Origin: [Mycobacterium] stephanolepidis
Lineage (GTDB): Bacteria; Actinomycetota; Actinomycetes; Mycobacteriales; Mycobacteriaceae
Direction of reading: 5' to 3'
NCBI RefSeq assembly: GCF_002356335.1
Contig: NZ_AP018165.1
Location: 2,232,001-2,296,000, forward strand
Length of the DNA stretch: 64,000 nucleotides
The notes under the pieces were generated by a model, which made no database searches, was not told the origin of the DNA, and saw nothing but the letters and a program-made list of their open reading frames with translations. Of this stretch, positions 21,512 to 28,753 are shown in pieces (within the stretch, counting starts at the first letter, position 1; each line of letters starts with the position of its first letter). The translations under genes were made by a program, and so were the position numbers.

Positions 21512-22264
21512 GTGATCGACGCGGTCAAACTGCACCGGCCCGCCGCCCGTCGGCGGGCCGGTCTTTTTCTGGCGGAAGGCCCCAACCTGGTCGAGGCCGC
21601 GCTGCGGTCCGGCGCGGTAGAACGCGTCTTCGCGACCGAGGCCGCGACCGAGCGATTCGCCGACCTGCTGGTCGATGCTCCCGTCCGTTTGGTGACCGAA
21701 CGGGCCGCCAAAGCGCTGTCCGACACCGTAACTCCCGTTGGGCTGGTGGCGGAGTGTCGTTCCATCTCGGCCGAGTGGAGTCACGTCGCTGCCCGTTCGC
21801 CACAATTTATCGTTGTCGCCGTTGATATTTCGGAACCAGGCAACGCGGGCACTCTGATCAGGGTCGCCGATGCGATGGGCGCCGACGCTGTGGTCCTGGC
21901 AGGCAACAGTGTTGACCCATTCAACGGCAAGAGCCTGCGGGCCTCGGCGGGCAGCATTTTCAACGTCCCAGTCATCCCGGCCGGAGACGCTGCGGTGGTC
22001 GCCGAGAACTTCACCGCGCGCGGTGGCGCAGTGCTGGCCACCACCCTCGACGGCGAGTTGTCGCTCGATGACGCCGATCCGGTGCTTGCCGGGCCCTGCG
22101 CGTGGATCTTCGGAAACGAGGCGCACGGACTCGACGGTGTGACGGCAGCCCTGGCCACACATCGGATCAACATCCCGATGCGTGGGGGAGCCGAGAGCCT
22201 CAACCTGGCCAGCGCCGCGTCGATTTGCCTCTACGCCACGGCGCGGATGCATCGCCGTCAATAG
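21512..22264 (+). CDS. tsnR: SpoU/TrmH-family RNA 2'-O-methyltransferase (TsnR-like)
   Basis: 250 residues from the GTG at 21512. A CTG at 21491 would restore the LTERS residues that, from memory, are present in the M. tuberculosis protein, so the true start is uncertain. An N-terminal substrate-binding domain (RRRAGLFLAEGPNLVEAAL) precedes the SPOUT knot domain with motifs 1-3: ISEPGNAGTLIRVADAMGAD, FGNEAHGL and IPMRGGAESLNLASAASI. It methylates a ribose in rRNA or tRNA; the target nucleotide is unknown despite the thiostrepton-resistance name. It follows rplT by 32 bases. Confidence 0.9.
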   Translation: MIDAVKLHRPAARRRAGLFLAEGPNLVEAALRSGAVERVFATEAATERFADLLVDAPVRLVTERAAKALSDTVTPVGLVAECRSISAEWSHVAARSPQFIVVAVDISEPGNAGTLIRVADAMGADAVVLAGNSVDPFNGKSLRASAGSIFNVPVIPAGDAAVVAENFTARGGAVLATTLDGELSLDDADPVLAGPCAWIFGNEAHGLDGVTAALATHRINIPMRGGAESLNLASAASICLYATARMHRRQ

Positions 22265-22330
22265 CCTCCAGTACTATCCGACAAAGCCGTAACGACGAGT
22301 ACTAGTAACTTCCATGGATCGAGGAACCTA

Positions 22331-23287
22331 ATGCCCGCACCCCTGCAGATCAGGCACTTTCGTGAGTCGGATGTTCCCGACCAGACCGGTAAGACACATG
22401 TCATCACCGGTGCGAACAATGGCCTGGGTCTCGTCGCCGCCGAGGCGCTGGCTCGCGCCGGCGCCCGCGTCGTGCTGGCCTGCCGCAACCAGGAGACCGG
22501 ACGGGCGGCGCTGGACAAGGTGCGCGCGCTCGGACCGAAGGCCGACCATGCACTCGTGGAGCTCGACCTCACCAGCCTGGCCTCCGTGCGGTCTGCCGCG
22601 GATGCGATCCGCACCCAGGCCCCCAAGGTCGACGTGTTGCTCAACAATGCGGGTCTGATGGCAATCCCACTGCGACGCACCGCAGAAGGGTTCGAGACGC
22701 AGATTGGCGTCAACCATCTCGGCCACTTCGTGTTGACCGACGCGCTCTTGCCCTCCTTGCTCGCCGCCGACGCACCGCGAGTCATCTCGCTGGGCAGCAT
22801 CGCGCATGCGCAGGGACGCAACAACCTGGACGTCGACGATCTGAATTTCACTCGGCGTCCGTACAACCGGCTGACCGCCTACCGGGCCTCGAAACTGGCG
22901 TGCATGCTCTTCGGCTCGGAGCTGGCCCGTAAGGCGGCAGCGGCCGGATCTCCGCTGTTGTCGGTCAATGTGCACCCGGGCGTGGCCGCCACGAACCTCT
23001 TCGATTCGATGATCCCGAATCTGCCCGGCCTGCAGAAGGCCTTCTACTTCGGCATGGGTGTGGTGCTCCAGGACGAGCGTCAGGGCGCCGAGGGCGAGCT
23101 GTACGCAGCGACCATGCCCGATGTGCAGCCCGACGATTACCTCGGGCCCACGCAGCTGCAAGGTATGCGTGGTCCGGTGAAGCGTGCTCCGCGCAACAAA
23201 GAGGCCCGCGACCCGCAGCTGGCCGCTCGGTTGTGGGAGAAGTCGGTCGAGCTCACCGGCGCGGACTACTCCGGCCTCGCCGGTTAG
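22331..23287 (+). CDS. Short-chain dehydrogenase/reductase
   Basis: 318 residues. NAD(P)-binding motif TGANNGLG (about 20-27), NNAG (LLNNAGLM) and the catalytic Ser (LGSIA) and YxxxK (AYRASK) are all present. The length and the extra C-terminal region place it among extended SDRs of the retinol dehydrogenase/WW-oxidoreductase type common in mycobacteria. The substrate is unknown. It lies 66 bases after tsnR and 70 bases before tRNA-Cys, apparently with its own promoter. Confidence 0.88.
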   Translation: MPAPLQIRHFRESDVPDQTGKTHVITGANNGLGLVAAEALARAGARVVLACRNQETGRAALDKVRALGPKADHALVELDLTSLASVRSAADAIRTQAPKVDVLLNNAGLMAIPLRRTAEGFETQIGVNHLGHFVLTDALLPSLLAADAPRVISLGSIAHAQGRNNLDVDDLNFTRRPYNRLTAYRASKLACMLFGSELARKAAAAGSPLLSVNVHPGVAATNLFDSMIPNLPGLQKAFYFGMGVVLQDERQGAEGELYAATMPDVQPDDYLGPTQLQGMRGPVKRAPRNKEARDPQLAARLWEKSVELTGADYSGLAG

Positions 23288-23357
23288 CCCGCACTGGGAT
23301 CAGCCTGAGTCCAACACTCGTGTCGCGCACCGTGGTTCGGCATCATCGGTGCTCGAC

Positions 23358-23431
23358 GCGGGTGTGGCTGAGAGGCTAGGCACCGGCCTGCAAAGCCGTT
23401 CACACGGGTTCGAGTCCCGTCACTCGCTCCA
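23358..23431 (+). tRNA. tRNA-Cys (GCA)
   Basis: A full cloverleaf can be drawn. Acceptor 23358-23364 pairs with 23421-23427 (one G-T), the T arm is ACGGG-TTCGAGT-CCCGT at 23404-23420, and the anticodon loop CTGCAAA is at 23388-23394 with anticodon GCA at 23390-23392. The discriminator base is T23428 and CCA is encoded at 23429-23431. The outermost anticodon-stem pair (23383 with 23399) is a C-T mismatch. It is the single cysteine-decoding tRNA expected in such genomes. Confidence 0.93.
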
Positions 23432-23448
23432 TGTCGTCATACGACGCG

Positions 23449-23481
23449 AAATGGGCCCCCTGTTCGACAGGGGGCCCATTT
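23449..23481. terminator. 14-bp hairpin after tRNA-Cys
   Basis: Arms 23449-23462 and 23468-23481 are perfectly complementary around TTCGA; As flank the left arm and Ts the right. It serves as terminator for the tRNA (plus) and, in mirror, for the minus-strand gene ending at 23503. Confidence 0.88.
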
Positions 23482-23502
23482 TCGGTGTTGCGGCAGGACT
23501 GA

Positions 23503-24054
23503 TCAGCCGGCGGGTTCTTCCGCGGGCTTCGGGGGTTGACCATCGGGGGACTCCAGAACCGGAGGTGTCGGGGCTCCCGGCATCACGGTCGGGGCGGCCG
23601 CCTCGACCGCGGCCGCACTCTGCGGCGGTGCCCCGTGTGGATCTTCCAGTGCGGGGTTCTCGTTCCCGGCACCGAACTGCACACCGGTGGTGCTGGCCGC
23701 GGCGGCCGGTGTCGTGCCTCCCTGGATGCCATACCGGGTGCTGGACGAGGTCAAGACGTTGGCCGGGTGCGCGGCGTTGCCCAGCTTGCTGCCGGGCAGA
23801 CCGGCAGCACCCGCCGCGGGATCGGCATTGGCGGCGATCTTGACACCGCGCGCGTCGACCGTGGCGGGCGCGACCGCCGGGAAGTTGTTGTAGATGTACG
23901 TATAGCTTCCCGGGGTTGCGGGCAATGGCGCGGGGACGCCGGGCACGAAGGGGATACCGGGCGGGTCGGCGGCGGCGGTAGGGGCGGCGAGCCCACCCAG
24001 GGCCAGGGCCCCCGCCACTCCGGCCACCGTGACAACGATCTTTCGTTTCGGCAC
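23503..24054 (-). CDS. Secreted Pro/Ala-rich protein, unknown
   Basis: 183 residues with a clear signal peptide (KRKIVVTVAGVAGALALGGL, cleavage near TAAADPP). The mature part is low-complexity and Pro/Ala/Gly-rich, with tracts such as PGIPFVPGVPAPLPATPGS and a C-terminus DGQPPKPAEEPAG. The central segment YTYIYNNFPAVAPATV is the only part that looks folded. It starts 10 bases after the porin stop codon on the same strand, so it is very probably co-transcribed with the porin. I do not recognise the family. An envelope role is inferred from the signal peptide and neighbour. Confidence 0.75.
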   Translation of the reverse strand: MPKRKIVVTVAGVAGALALGGLAAPTAAADPPGIPFVPGVPAPLPATPGSYTYIYNNFPAVAPATVDARGVKIAANADPAAGAAGLPGSKLGNAAHPANVLTSSSTRYGIQGGTTPAAAASTTGVQFGAGNENPALEDPHGAPPQSAAAVEAAAPTVMPGAPTPPVLESPDGQPPKPAEEPAG

Positions 24055-24064
24055 GAGAACCTCC

Positions 24065-24697
24065 CTAGATCTTCATCGGGTCGCCGTAGATGGCGAACTC
24101 AGTATGCGCCGAAGCGGTCGAGATCCGCAGATAGACATAGGAGCGAATGGTGACATCGCCGCCGCACGCATCGGCCTTGATGTGGAGGTTGTCGACGTCG
24201 AGCATGGCCTTGCCGCCATCACTCAAGGCCATGTTGGCCAGGGGGAGATCGGTGATGACACCCGGCTGCAAGATGGTCTGCACAAACCCGGCGAGGCCGC
24301 CGGAACCGCCGACGGACGGCCCGCCGCTGTAGCCCACAGACCCCGCGAGGCCGCCGGTGCCACCGATCTGAAGACCGCTGGAAACGTCTGTCTGGCAACC
24401 TAACTGGTATCCGGCGATGAACAAGCTGTCGGTGATGGGCGCTGATCCGCCGGTGGCGATCGCGGTCGCATCGAAGGTCACGAACGCTTCCCGCGAGTTG
24501 GAGGCCTCGGCCAGGTTGGGTACGGAGTTGATGGTCTCGTGGTCGATCCGGATCATCAAGGTCCACCCGTCGCGACTCACCTTGGTATAGGTCTGTGGCG
24601 CCATGGTGACGGGATCGGCGTGGGCCGGAGCCGTTGCCAAGGTACAGATCGCGGTGACCAACGCCATGACGGCGCCCACTCGCTTACGTACTGCCAT
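24065..24697 (-). CDS. MspA-family porin
   Basis: 210 residues from the ATG at 24697, behind a GAGG site; the longer upstream frame is not coding. Signal peptide about 1-27 (ending APAHADP). The mature sequence follows the MspA pattern: DGWTLMIRIDHETINSVPNL, REAFVTFDATA, GYQLGCQTDVSSGLQIGGT, and the C-terminal strands DVTIRSYVYLRISTASAHTE. MspA proteins form octameric channels in the mycolate outer membrane for small hydrophilic solutes. Two cysteines (about C101 and C178) are present, which are absent from classical MspA as I recall it. It is followed at once by a secreted Pro-rich protein and preceded by a 452-base non-coding stretch. Confidence 0.88.
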   Translation of the reverse strand: MAVRKRVGAVMALVTAICTLATAPAHADPVTMAPQTYTKVSRDGWTLMIRIDHETINSVPNLAEASNSREAFVTFDATAIATGGSAPITDSLFIAGYQLGCQTDVSSGLQIGGTGGLAGSVGYSGGPSVGGSGGLAGFVQTILQPGVITDLPLANMALSDGGKAMLDVDNLHIKADACGGDVTIRSYVYLRISTASAHTEFAIYGDPMKI

Positions 24698-25149
24698 CTG
24701 AATGCCTCGTTTCCCCTTGCGGATGTAAATGGTGGTGAACCTGTACCTGAGTTTGGGAGCTACTGCGGCGCCGTCGATTACCGGTCGGAGTGATGAATCC
24801 GTTATCTGAGCTGACGGAAAGATACGCCTGCGCAAACCCTGCCGCTGATCAAAACTCACAGGTGGCTCACAGGAATCGCCTTGTGGGACAAGGTGGCTCA
24901 CTGACGGCTTCGGCTCACCGTGAGTTGATGGAGTTTTGCTGGATGCTGGCAACCTACAAAAGACACGTTGTCCGAATAGGTTGGTGTGCTGGGCTAATCG
25001 CCTGATGAACACCGTGTGTCGGTACGTCCACGGCAGGGTAAACCCGTTGTCCGGACGACCCTGTTTCGTCTATCAGGCGACAGAAATCGCGACCCGAAAA
25101 ATGTGGCCTACGCCATAGTGCCGCCCTGTAAAAGCTGCGTAAACAGCTG
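24698..25149. other. 452-base gene-free stretch upstream of the porin, repeat-rich
   Basis: No convincing gene on either strand. Repeats seen: direct repeat AGGTGGCTCAC at 24860-24870 and 24891-24901; inverted repeat CAAAACTC 24850-24857 with GAGTTTTG 24931-24938; inverted repeat TCGCCTGAT 24998-25006 with ATCAGGCGA 25072-25080; direct repeat CGTTGTCCG at 24966-24974 and 25045-25053. The stretch probably contains the porin promoter and leader. From memory, mspA of M. smegmatis also has a long structured upstream region. Confidence 0.5.
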
Positions 25150-25155
25150 TTACGC
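25137..25155 (-). terminator. Hairpin at the end of the MpaB-like gene
   Basis: GCGTAA/TTACGC arms (25150-25155 and 25137-25142) close a 7-base loop; on the minus strand AGCTTTTA follows. It overlaps the stop codon at 25150-25152 and is placed as this gene's terminator. Confidence 0.5.
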
Positions 25156-26265
25156 GACCTCGCGACGGCCCCGGAGCGCCCACGGCGGAGACGCCAACGA
25201 GAAGGCGGAGTGCAGTAGCTTGCCGGCACGGGAGGTCAGAGACTTTGGTTGGGCCGATGGCGGTACGTAATGCATGGGCAACCCGCGTCTATCCCTGGGT
25301 GGAGCGGTGATCTTGGGTGCTTCCACCAACGGCGCGTCCGTGGGCAGCCGGCCCTGTGCGCGCTTGTACGCCGACACGGCGCGTGGGTGCAGGCGGATGT
25401 CGTCGGGCAATGGACTGAACGCCAACTGCACCGCTTTTCCGAACACTCGCAGGAGCACCTCATCGCCAGGAGTCCAGCGCATGCCGGCCTTCTCGCGCAC
25501 CGAGGAACTGAACACCCCGGCGGCCACCCAGTTCTGAAATGCACGGGCCGGGGCCCACATCTGCTGCCAGATGAAGTCCGGTAGTAGTACGTACTTCGGT
25601 TTGGGGATCTGAATGTGGAAGATGTCCATCGTCGCGCGATTGATCTCTAGCTCCTCGTCGCAGACCCGCGCCCAGTACTGCTGGAACTCCTCCCAGGAGT
25701 TGGGCACGGGGCGCATGTTCATGCCGTACATCCGGTACCACTGGACATGCTCGGCAAAGAGCTGCCGTTTCTCGGCCTCGGTGAGGCCGCCGCAGAAGTA
25801 TTCGGCGGTATTGATGATGAGCATGAAGAAGGTGGCGTGTGCCCAGTAGAAGGTCTCGGGATTCAGCGCGTGGTAGCGACGTCCCTTGCTGTCGACACCC
25901 TTGATGGTGTCGTGATAGCCCCGAATCTGACGACCGGTGTCCGCGGCGCGATCACCGTCGTAGACCACACCCATGATGGGAAAGACCGAGCGCGTCACGC
26001 GCTGCAGGGGCTCGCGCAACAGGATTGAATGATCCTCGACTCCGGCACCCAACTCGGGATACATGTTCTGGATTGATCCGATCCACACGCCAAGGAGTCC
26101 GGTGCGCAGATCCGCAAAGTACTTCCATGTCAGCGAATCTGGTCCCAACGGTTGCGGTGGGCCGTCTAGATCGATTTCATGCGGTGGTTCGACCGCGGGC
26201 CTCACGGGCGACGGGCCTTCGCGAGTGGATCGCCGAGCGCGGCGATCAGCAGTGGCGGATGTCAT
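25150..26265 (-). CDS. MpaB-family (DUF2236) oxygenase, Rv1645c-like
   Basis: 371 residues from the ATG at 26265, chosen because AGGAGGG lies directly upstream. The family (latex-clearing protein/MpaB-like, DUF2236) is mostly helical and binds heme b in studied members. Visible landmarks: TWKYFADLRTGLLGVWIGSI near the N-terminus, the central YWAHATFFMLIINTAEYF with a candidate heme-region histidine, and HVQWYRMYGMNMRPVPNSW. M. tuberculosis has the same gene after tsnR. No signal peptide is seen. Substrate and reaction are unknown. Confidence 0.85.
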   Translation of the reverse strand: MTSATADRRARRSTREGPSPVRPAVEPPHEIDLDGPPQPLGPDSLTWKYFADLRTGLLGVWIGSIQNMYPELGAGVEDHSILLREPLQRVTRSVFPIMGVVYDGDRAADTGRQIRGYHDTIKGVDSKGRRYHALNPETFYWAHATFFMLIINTAEYFCGGLTEAEKRQLFAEHVQWYRMYGMNMRPVPNSWEEFQQYWARVCDEELEINRATMDIFHIQIPKPKYVLLPDFIWQQMWAPARAFQNWVAAGVFSSSVREKAGMRWTPGDEVLLRVFGKAVQLAFSPLPDDIRLHPRAVSAYKRAQGRLPTDAPLVEAPKITAPPRDRRGLPMHYVPPSAQPKSLTSRAGKLLHSAFSLASPPWALRGRREVA

Positions 26266-26505
26266 CGTTGACCCTCCTATGTGGCGCCTATCACGCACGA
26301 TATGGGTGACAACCGCCGTTGTCCACGACCATCTCAGTGGTGTTGAGAACCGTTTGCCAACCGTGTCCGAAGCTCCACGCAGCCGCTACCAGCGCCGACC
26401 GGCATCGACCAGGCGGTTGAGGAGAAGGACCCGAACCGGCCCGAATGCCGCGACACTGGCAACGACGAGATTGCCGCCGCACACCCCAGCACATAGGCTG
26501 ATGCG

Positions 26506-27504
26506 GTGGATGTCGAGCCGTCGGGCCTCGATGCCGAACCGGACCGTGAGCACAACTCGGGAATCCGTAAGCGCAGGCGAGGCCGCACCAGTGGGCCTGT
26601 GCGGCATGACCTCGCCGCGGAGTCGCCTGATGCGGCCGCGCCAGCGCAAAATTCCGATCCCGCCGAGCCTGCGTCTCGCCATATCGCCCGAGCCGGGAGC
26701 TGGTTCCGCAAGATGGATCGGGATCCCACGGTCGTCGCGGCGGTACGCCGTGCCCGGCGTTCGCTGCCCGGCGATCCGTACTTCGGCGACCCGCTGTCCA
26801 CCAGCGGTTTCGGTGGGGCGAGTGCGGTGGCGCGCGCGGCCGACCGGTTGGTGACCGATAGAGACACCGCGTTCCGTGAGTTCGGCTTCGGCGCATTGCA
26901 GATCTGGCAGGCCTTCACCGAGAAGGTCAGCAAGCAGCCGGCGAATCGCGAGGTCACCCTGGTCTTCACCGATCTCGTCGGATTCTCGGCCTGGGCACTG
27001 GAAGCCGGTGACGAGGCGACGCTGAAACTGCTGCGTCGCGTCGCATCGGTCGCCGAACCGCCCATGCTCAATGCCGGGGGTCAGGTGGTCAAGCGTATGG
27101 GCGACGGCATCATGGCCGTTTTCGATGATCCGATCACGGCCCTACAAGCCGTCATTCCTGCCCGTGACGCATTGAAAAACGTTGAAATACAGGGGTATAC
27201 GCCGCATATGCGGATCGGGATCCACACCGGCACGCCCCAGCGTATCGGGTCGGACTGGCTCGGAGTCGATGTGAACATCGCCGCCCGCGTCATGGAGAGC
27301 GCCGCGAAGGGTGGTCTGGCGATCTCGCAACCGGCTCTGGCCAAGGTGCCGCTGGTGCTTCTTGATCACCTGGGACTCACGCCCACGCCCGTGCGGCGGC
27401 CGCTCTTCTCCAGCAGACCGGCCGGTGTGCCCGAGAACATGAAGATGTACCTACTCGAAACTCGCAGGGAACTGCCAGCCGCTGGGGACGACGGTCGCAT
27501 CTAG
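26506..27504 (+). CDS. Class III adenylate/guanylate cyclase, Rv1647-like
   Basis: 332 residues, GTG start. The first 100 residues are charged and low-complexity; the catalytic domain covers about 145-275. Metal-binding aspartates lie in FTDLVGFS and GDGIMAVFDD, and a candidate purine-specifying lysine in VVKRMGDG. The partner acidic residue and transition-state Asn/Arg fall in GVDVNIAARVM. So all key positions appear present and the domain should make cAMP. A helical region (about 85-140) precedes it. Three bases separate it from the rhomboid-like gene, so the two are coupled. The same pair precedes pheS in M. tuberculosis (Rv1647-Rv1648). Confidence 0.9.
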   Translation: MDVEPSGLDAEPDREHNSGIRKRRRGRTSGPVRHDLAAESPDAAAPAQNSDPAEPASRHIARAGSWFRKMDRDPTVVAAVRRARRSLPGDPYFGDPLSTSGFGGASAVARAADRLVTDRDTAFREFGFGALQIWQAFTEKVSKQPANREVTLVFTDLVGFSAWALEAGDEATLKLLRRVASVAEPPMLNAGGQVVKRMGDGIMAVFDDPITALQAVIPARDALKNVEIQGYTPHMRIGIHTGTPQRIGSDWLGVDVNIAARVMESAAKGGLAISQPALAKVPLVLLDHLGLTPTPVRRPLFSSRPAGVPENMKMYLLETRRELPAAGDDGRI

Positions 27505-27507
27505 ACG

Positions 27508-28293
27508 GTGCGATCATGGATCATGCGGAGAGTCTGGGCCGCGCTTGTCAGGCTGCGGGTCACCATCGGTTATGCGGTTGCGCTGGTAGCGGTCGCCACC
27601 GTGCTGGTGGTCGAGGGGCCGCGGATGCAAGACCGGGTGATCGCGCATGCGAGCACCAATCTGCACAATCTGCACCAGGGGCGTCTGGGTACCCTCATCA
27701 GCAGTGCCTTTGTGACCGACGCCGGACCGATCTACCTGTGGCTTCCCGGCTTGATCTACATCCTTGCCCTGGCTGAACTGCAATGGCACAGTGGGCGTTT
27801 GGCGTTGACCTTCGTGCTCGGCCATATCGGTGCGACCCTCATCGTGGGAGTCGGAACCGCACTGGCCATCTGGATGCACTGGGCCCCGGTAACCATCGCG
27901 CGGGCAAGCGATGTGGGGATGAGTTACGGGACAGCGGCGGTTGTCGGCGCACTCACCGCATCGATTCCGCCACGCTGGCGCGGCTCATGGATGTCCGGCT
28001 GGATCGCCGTCGGCGCAGTATCTATCGCGTGCAATCAGACGTTCACGGAGGTGGGGCACCTCACGGCACTTCTCCTCGGGATGCTCGCGGCGCACACGTT
28101 TTCCGTGCACGCGCCGCATTGGTCTGTACTTCGATTGCTGCTCTTAGGGTTTGGTGGGCTGTTCGCCCTGATGATGTTCTCCGAGGACGCTCAGACTCTC
28201 GCGGCGGCGGTACCCACCGGGATAGCCGCGGTGCTCATAAGTCAATGGGTCAGGTCCCGGCGGGAGCCTCGTGATCAAGTAGCCATCGCTTGA
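27508..28293 (+). CDS. Rhomboid-like membrane protein, Rv1648-like
   Basis: 261 residues; GTG at 27508 or ATG at 27523. About six membrane helices. Rhomboid-type features are the loop DVGMSYG (Ser in a G-x-S-x-G setting, near 140) and a later helix with VGHLTALLLGMLAAH, whose His could complete a Ser-His dyad. The classical GxSG is altered, so it may be an active intramembrane protease or a pseudoprotease. It is coupled to the cyclase upstream. Its last 44 bases overlap ogt on the other strand. Confidence 0.75.
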   Translation: MRSWIMRRVWAALVRLRVTIGYAVALVAVATVLVVEGPRMQDRVIAHASTNLHNLHQGRLGTLISSAFVTDAGPIYLWLPGLIYILALAELQWHSGRLALTFVLGHIGATLIVGVGTALAIWMHWAPVTIARASDVGMSYGTAAVVGALTASIPPRWRGSWMSGWIAVGAVSIACNQTFTEVGHLTALLLGMLAAHTFSVHAPHWSVLRLLLLGFGGLFALMMFSEDAQTLAAAVPTGIAAVLISQWVRSRREPRDQVAIA

Positions 28294-28753
28294 TCGGAAG
28301 CCCATAGCGGAAGCCTCCCAGTGTGCCGCCGATGCGGTATACGCGGTGGCACGGGACGAACAGCGCCGCCGCATTCCGGGCGCAGGCACTGGCGGCCGCA
28401 CGGATGGCAGCGGGCCGTCCGGCACGCACGGCGAACTCGCTGTAGGTGATCGGCGCCTCCGGATCGACCTGTCGCAGCACATCCCAGGCGTGCATGAGGA
28501 AATCCCCGGAACGCTGGGTGACTGGGATCGAGTCGATGGCGGTCAGATCGCCCGCGTGGTAGTCGGTGACGGCCTTGGACACCTTGCCGAGATCGCGTTT
28601 ACGGTTCAGTTCCCGCGGGCGCAACGTCGGATGTATCAACGCATGCAGCAGCTCGGGGGAGTCCGTCCATCCCGATGCCAGGACCGTCCCCGATCCGTCG
28701 ACGATGGCGGTGAATGGTCCCACCGGGGTGGTGAGAGTCGAGTAGTCGCTCAC
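28250..28753 (-). CDS. ogt: O6-alkylguanine-DNA alkyltransferase
   Basis: 167 residues from the GTG at 28753, behind AAGGAA. It transfers alkyl groups from O6-alkylguanine in DNA to its own cysteine (suicide enzyme). The active site FVPCHRVYRIGG holds C135; the helix-turn-helix with arginine finger (AAIRAAASACARNAAALF) precedes it. Its start overlaps the end of ada-alkA by four bases (GTGA), so the two repair genes are translationally coupled, as ogt follows alkA in M. tuberculosis (Rv1316c-Rv1317c) at another locus. Confidence 0.94.
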   Translation of the reverse strand: MSDYSTLTTPVGPFTAIVDGSGTVLASGWTDSPELLHALIHPTLRPRELNRKRDLGKVSKAVTDYHAGDLTAIDSIPVTQRSGDFLMHAWDVLRQVDPEAPITYSEFAVRAGRPAAIRAAASACARNAAALFVPCHRVYRIGGTLGGFRYGLPIKRWLLDHEAPAGT

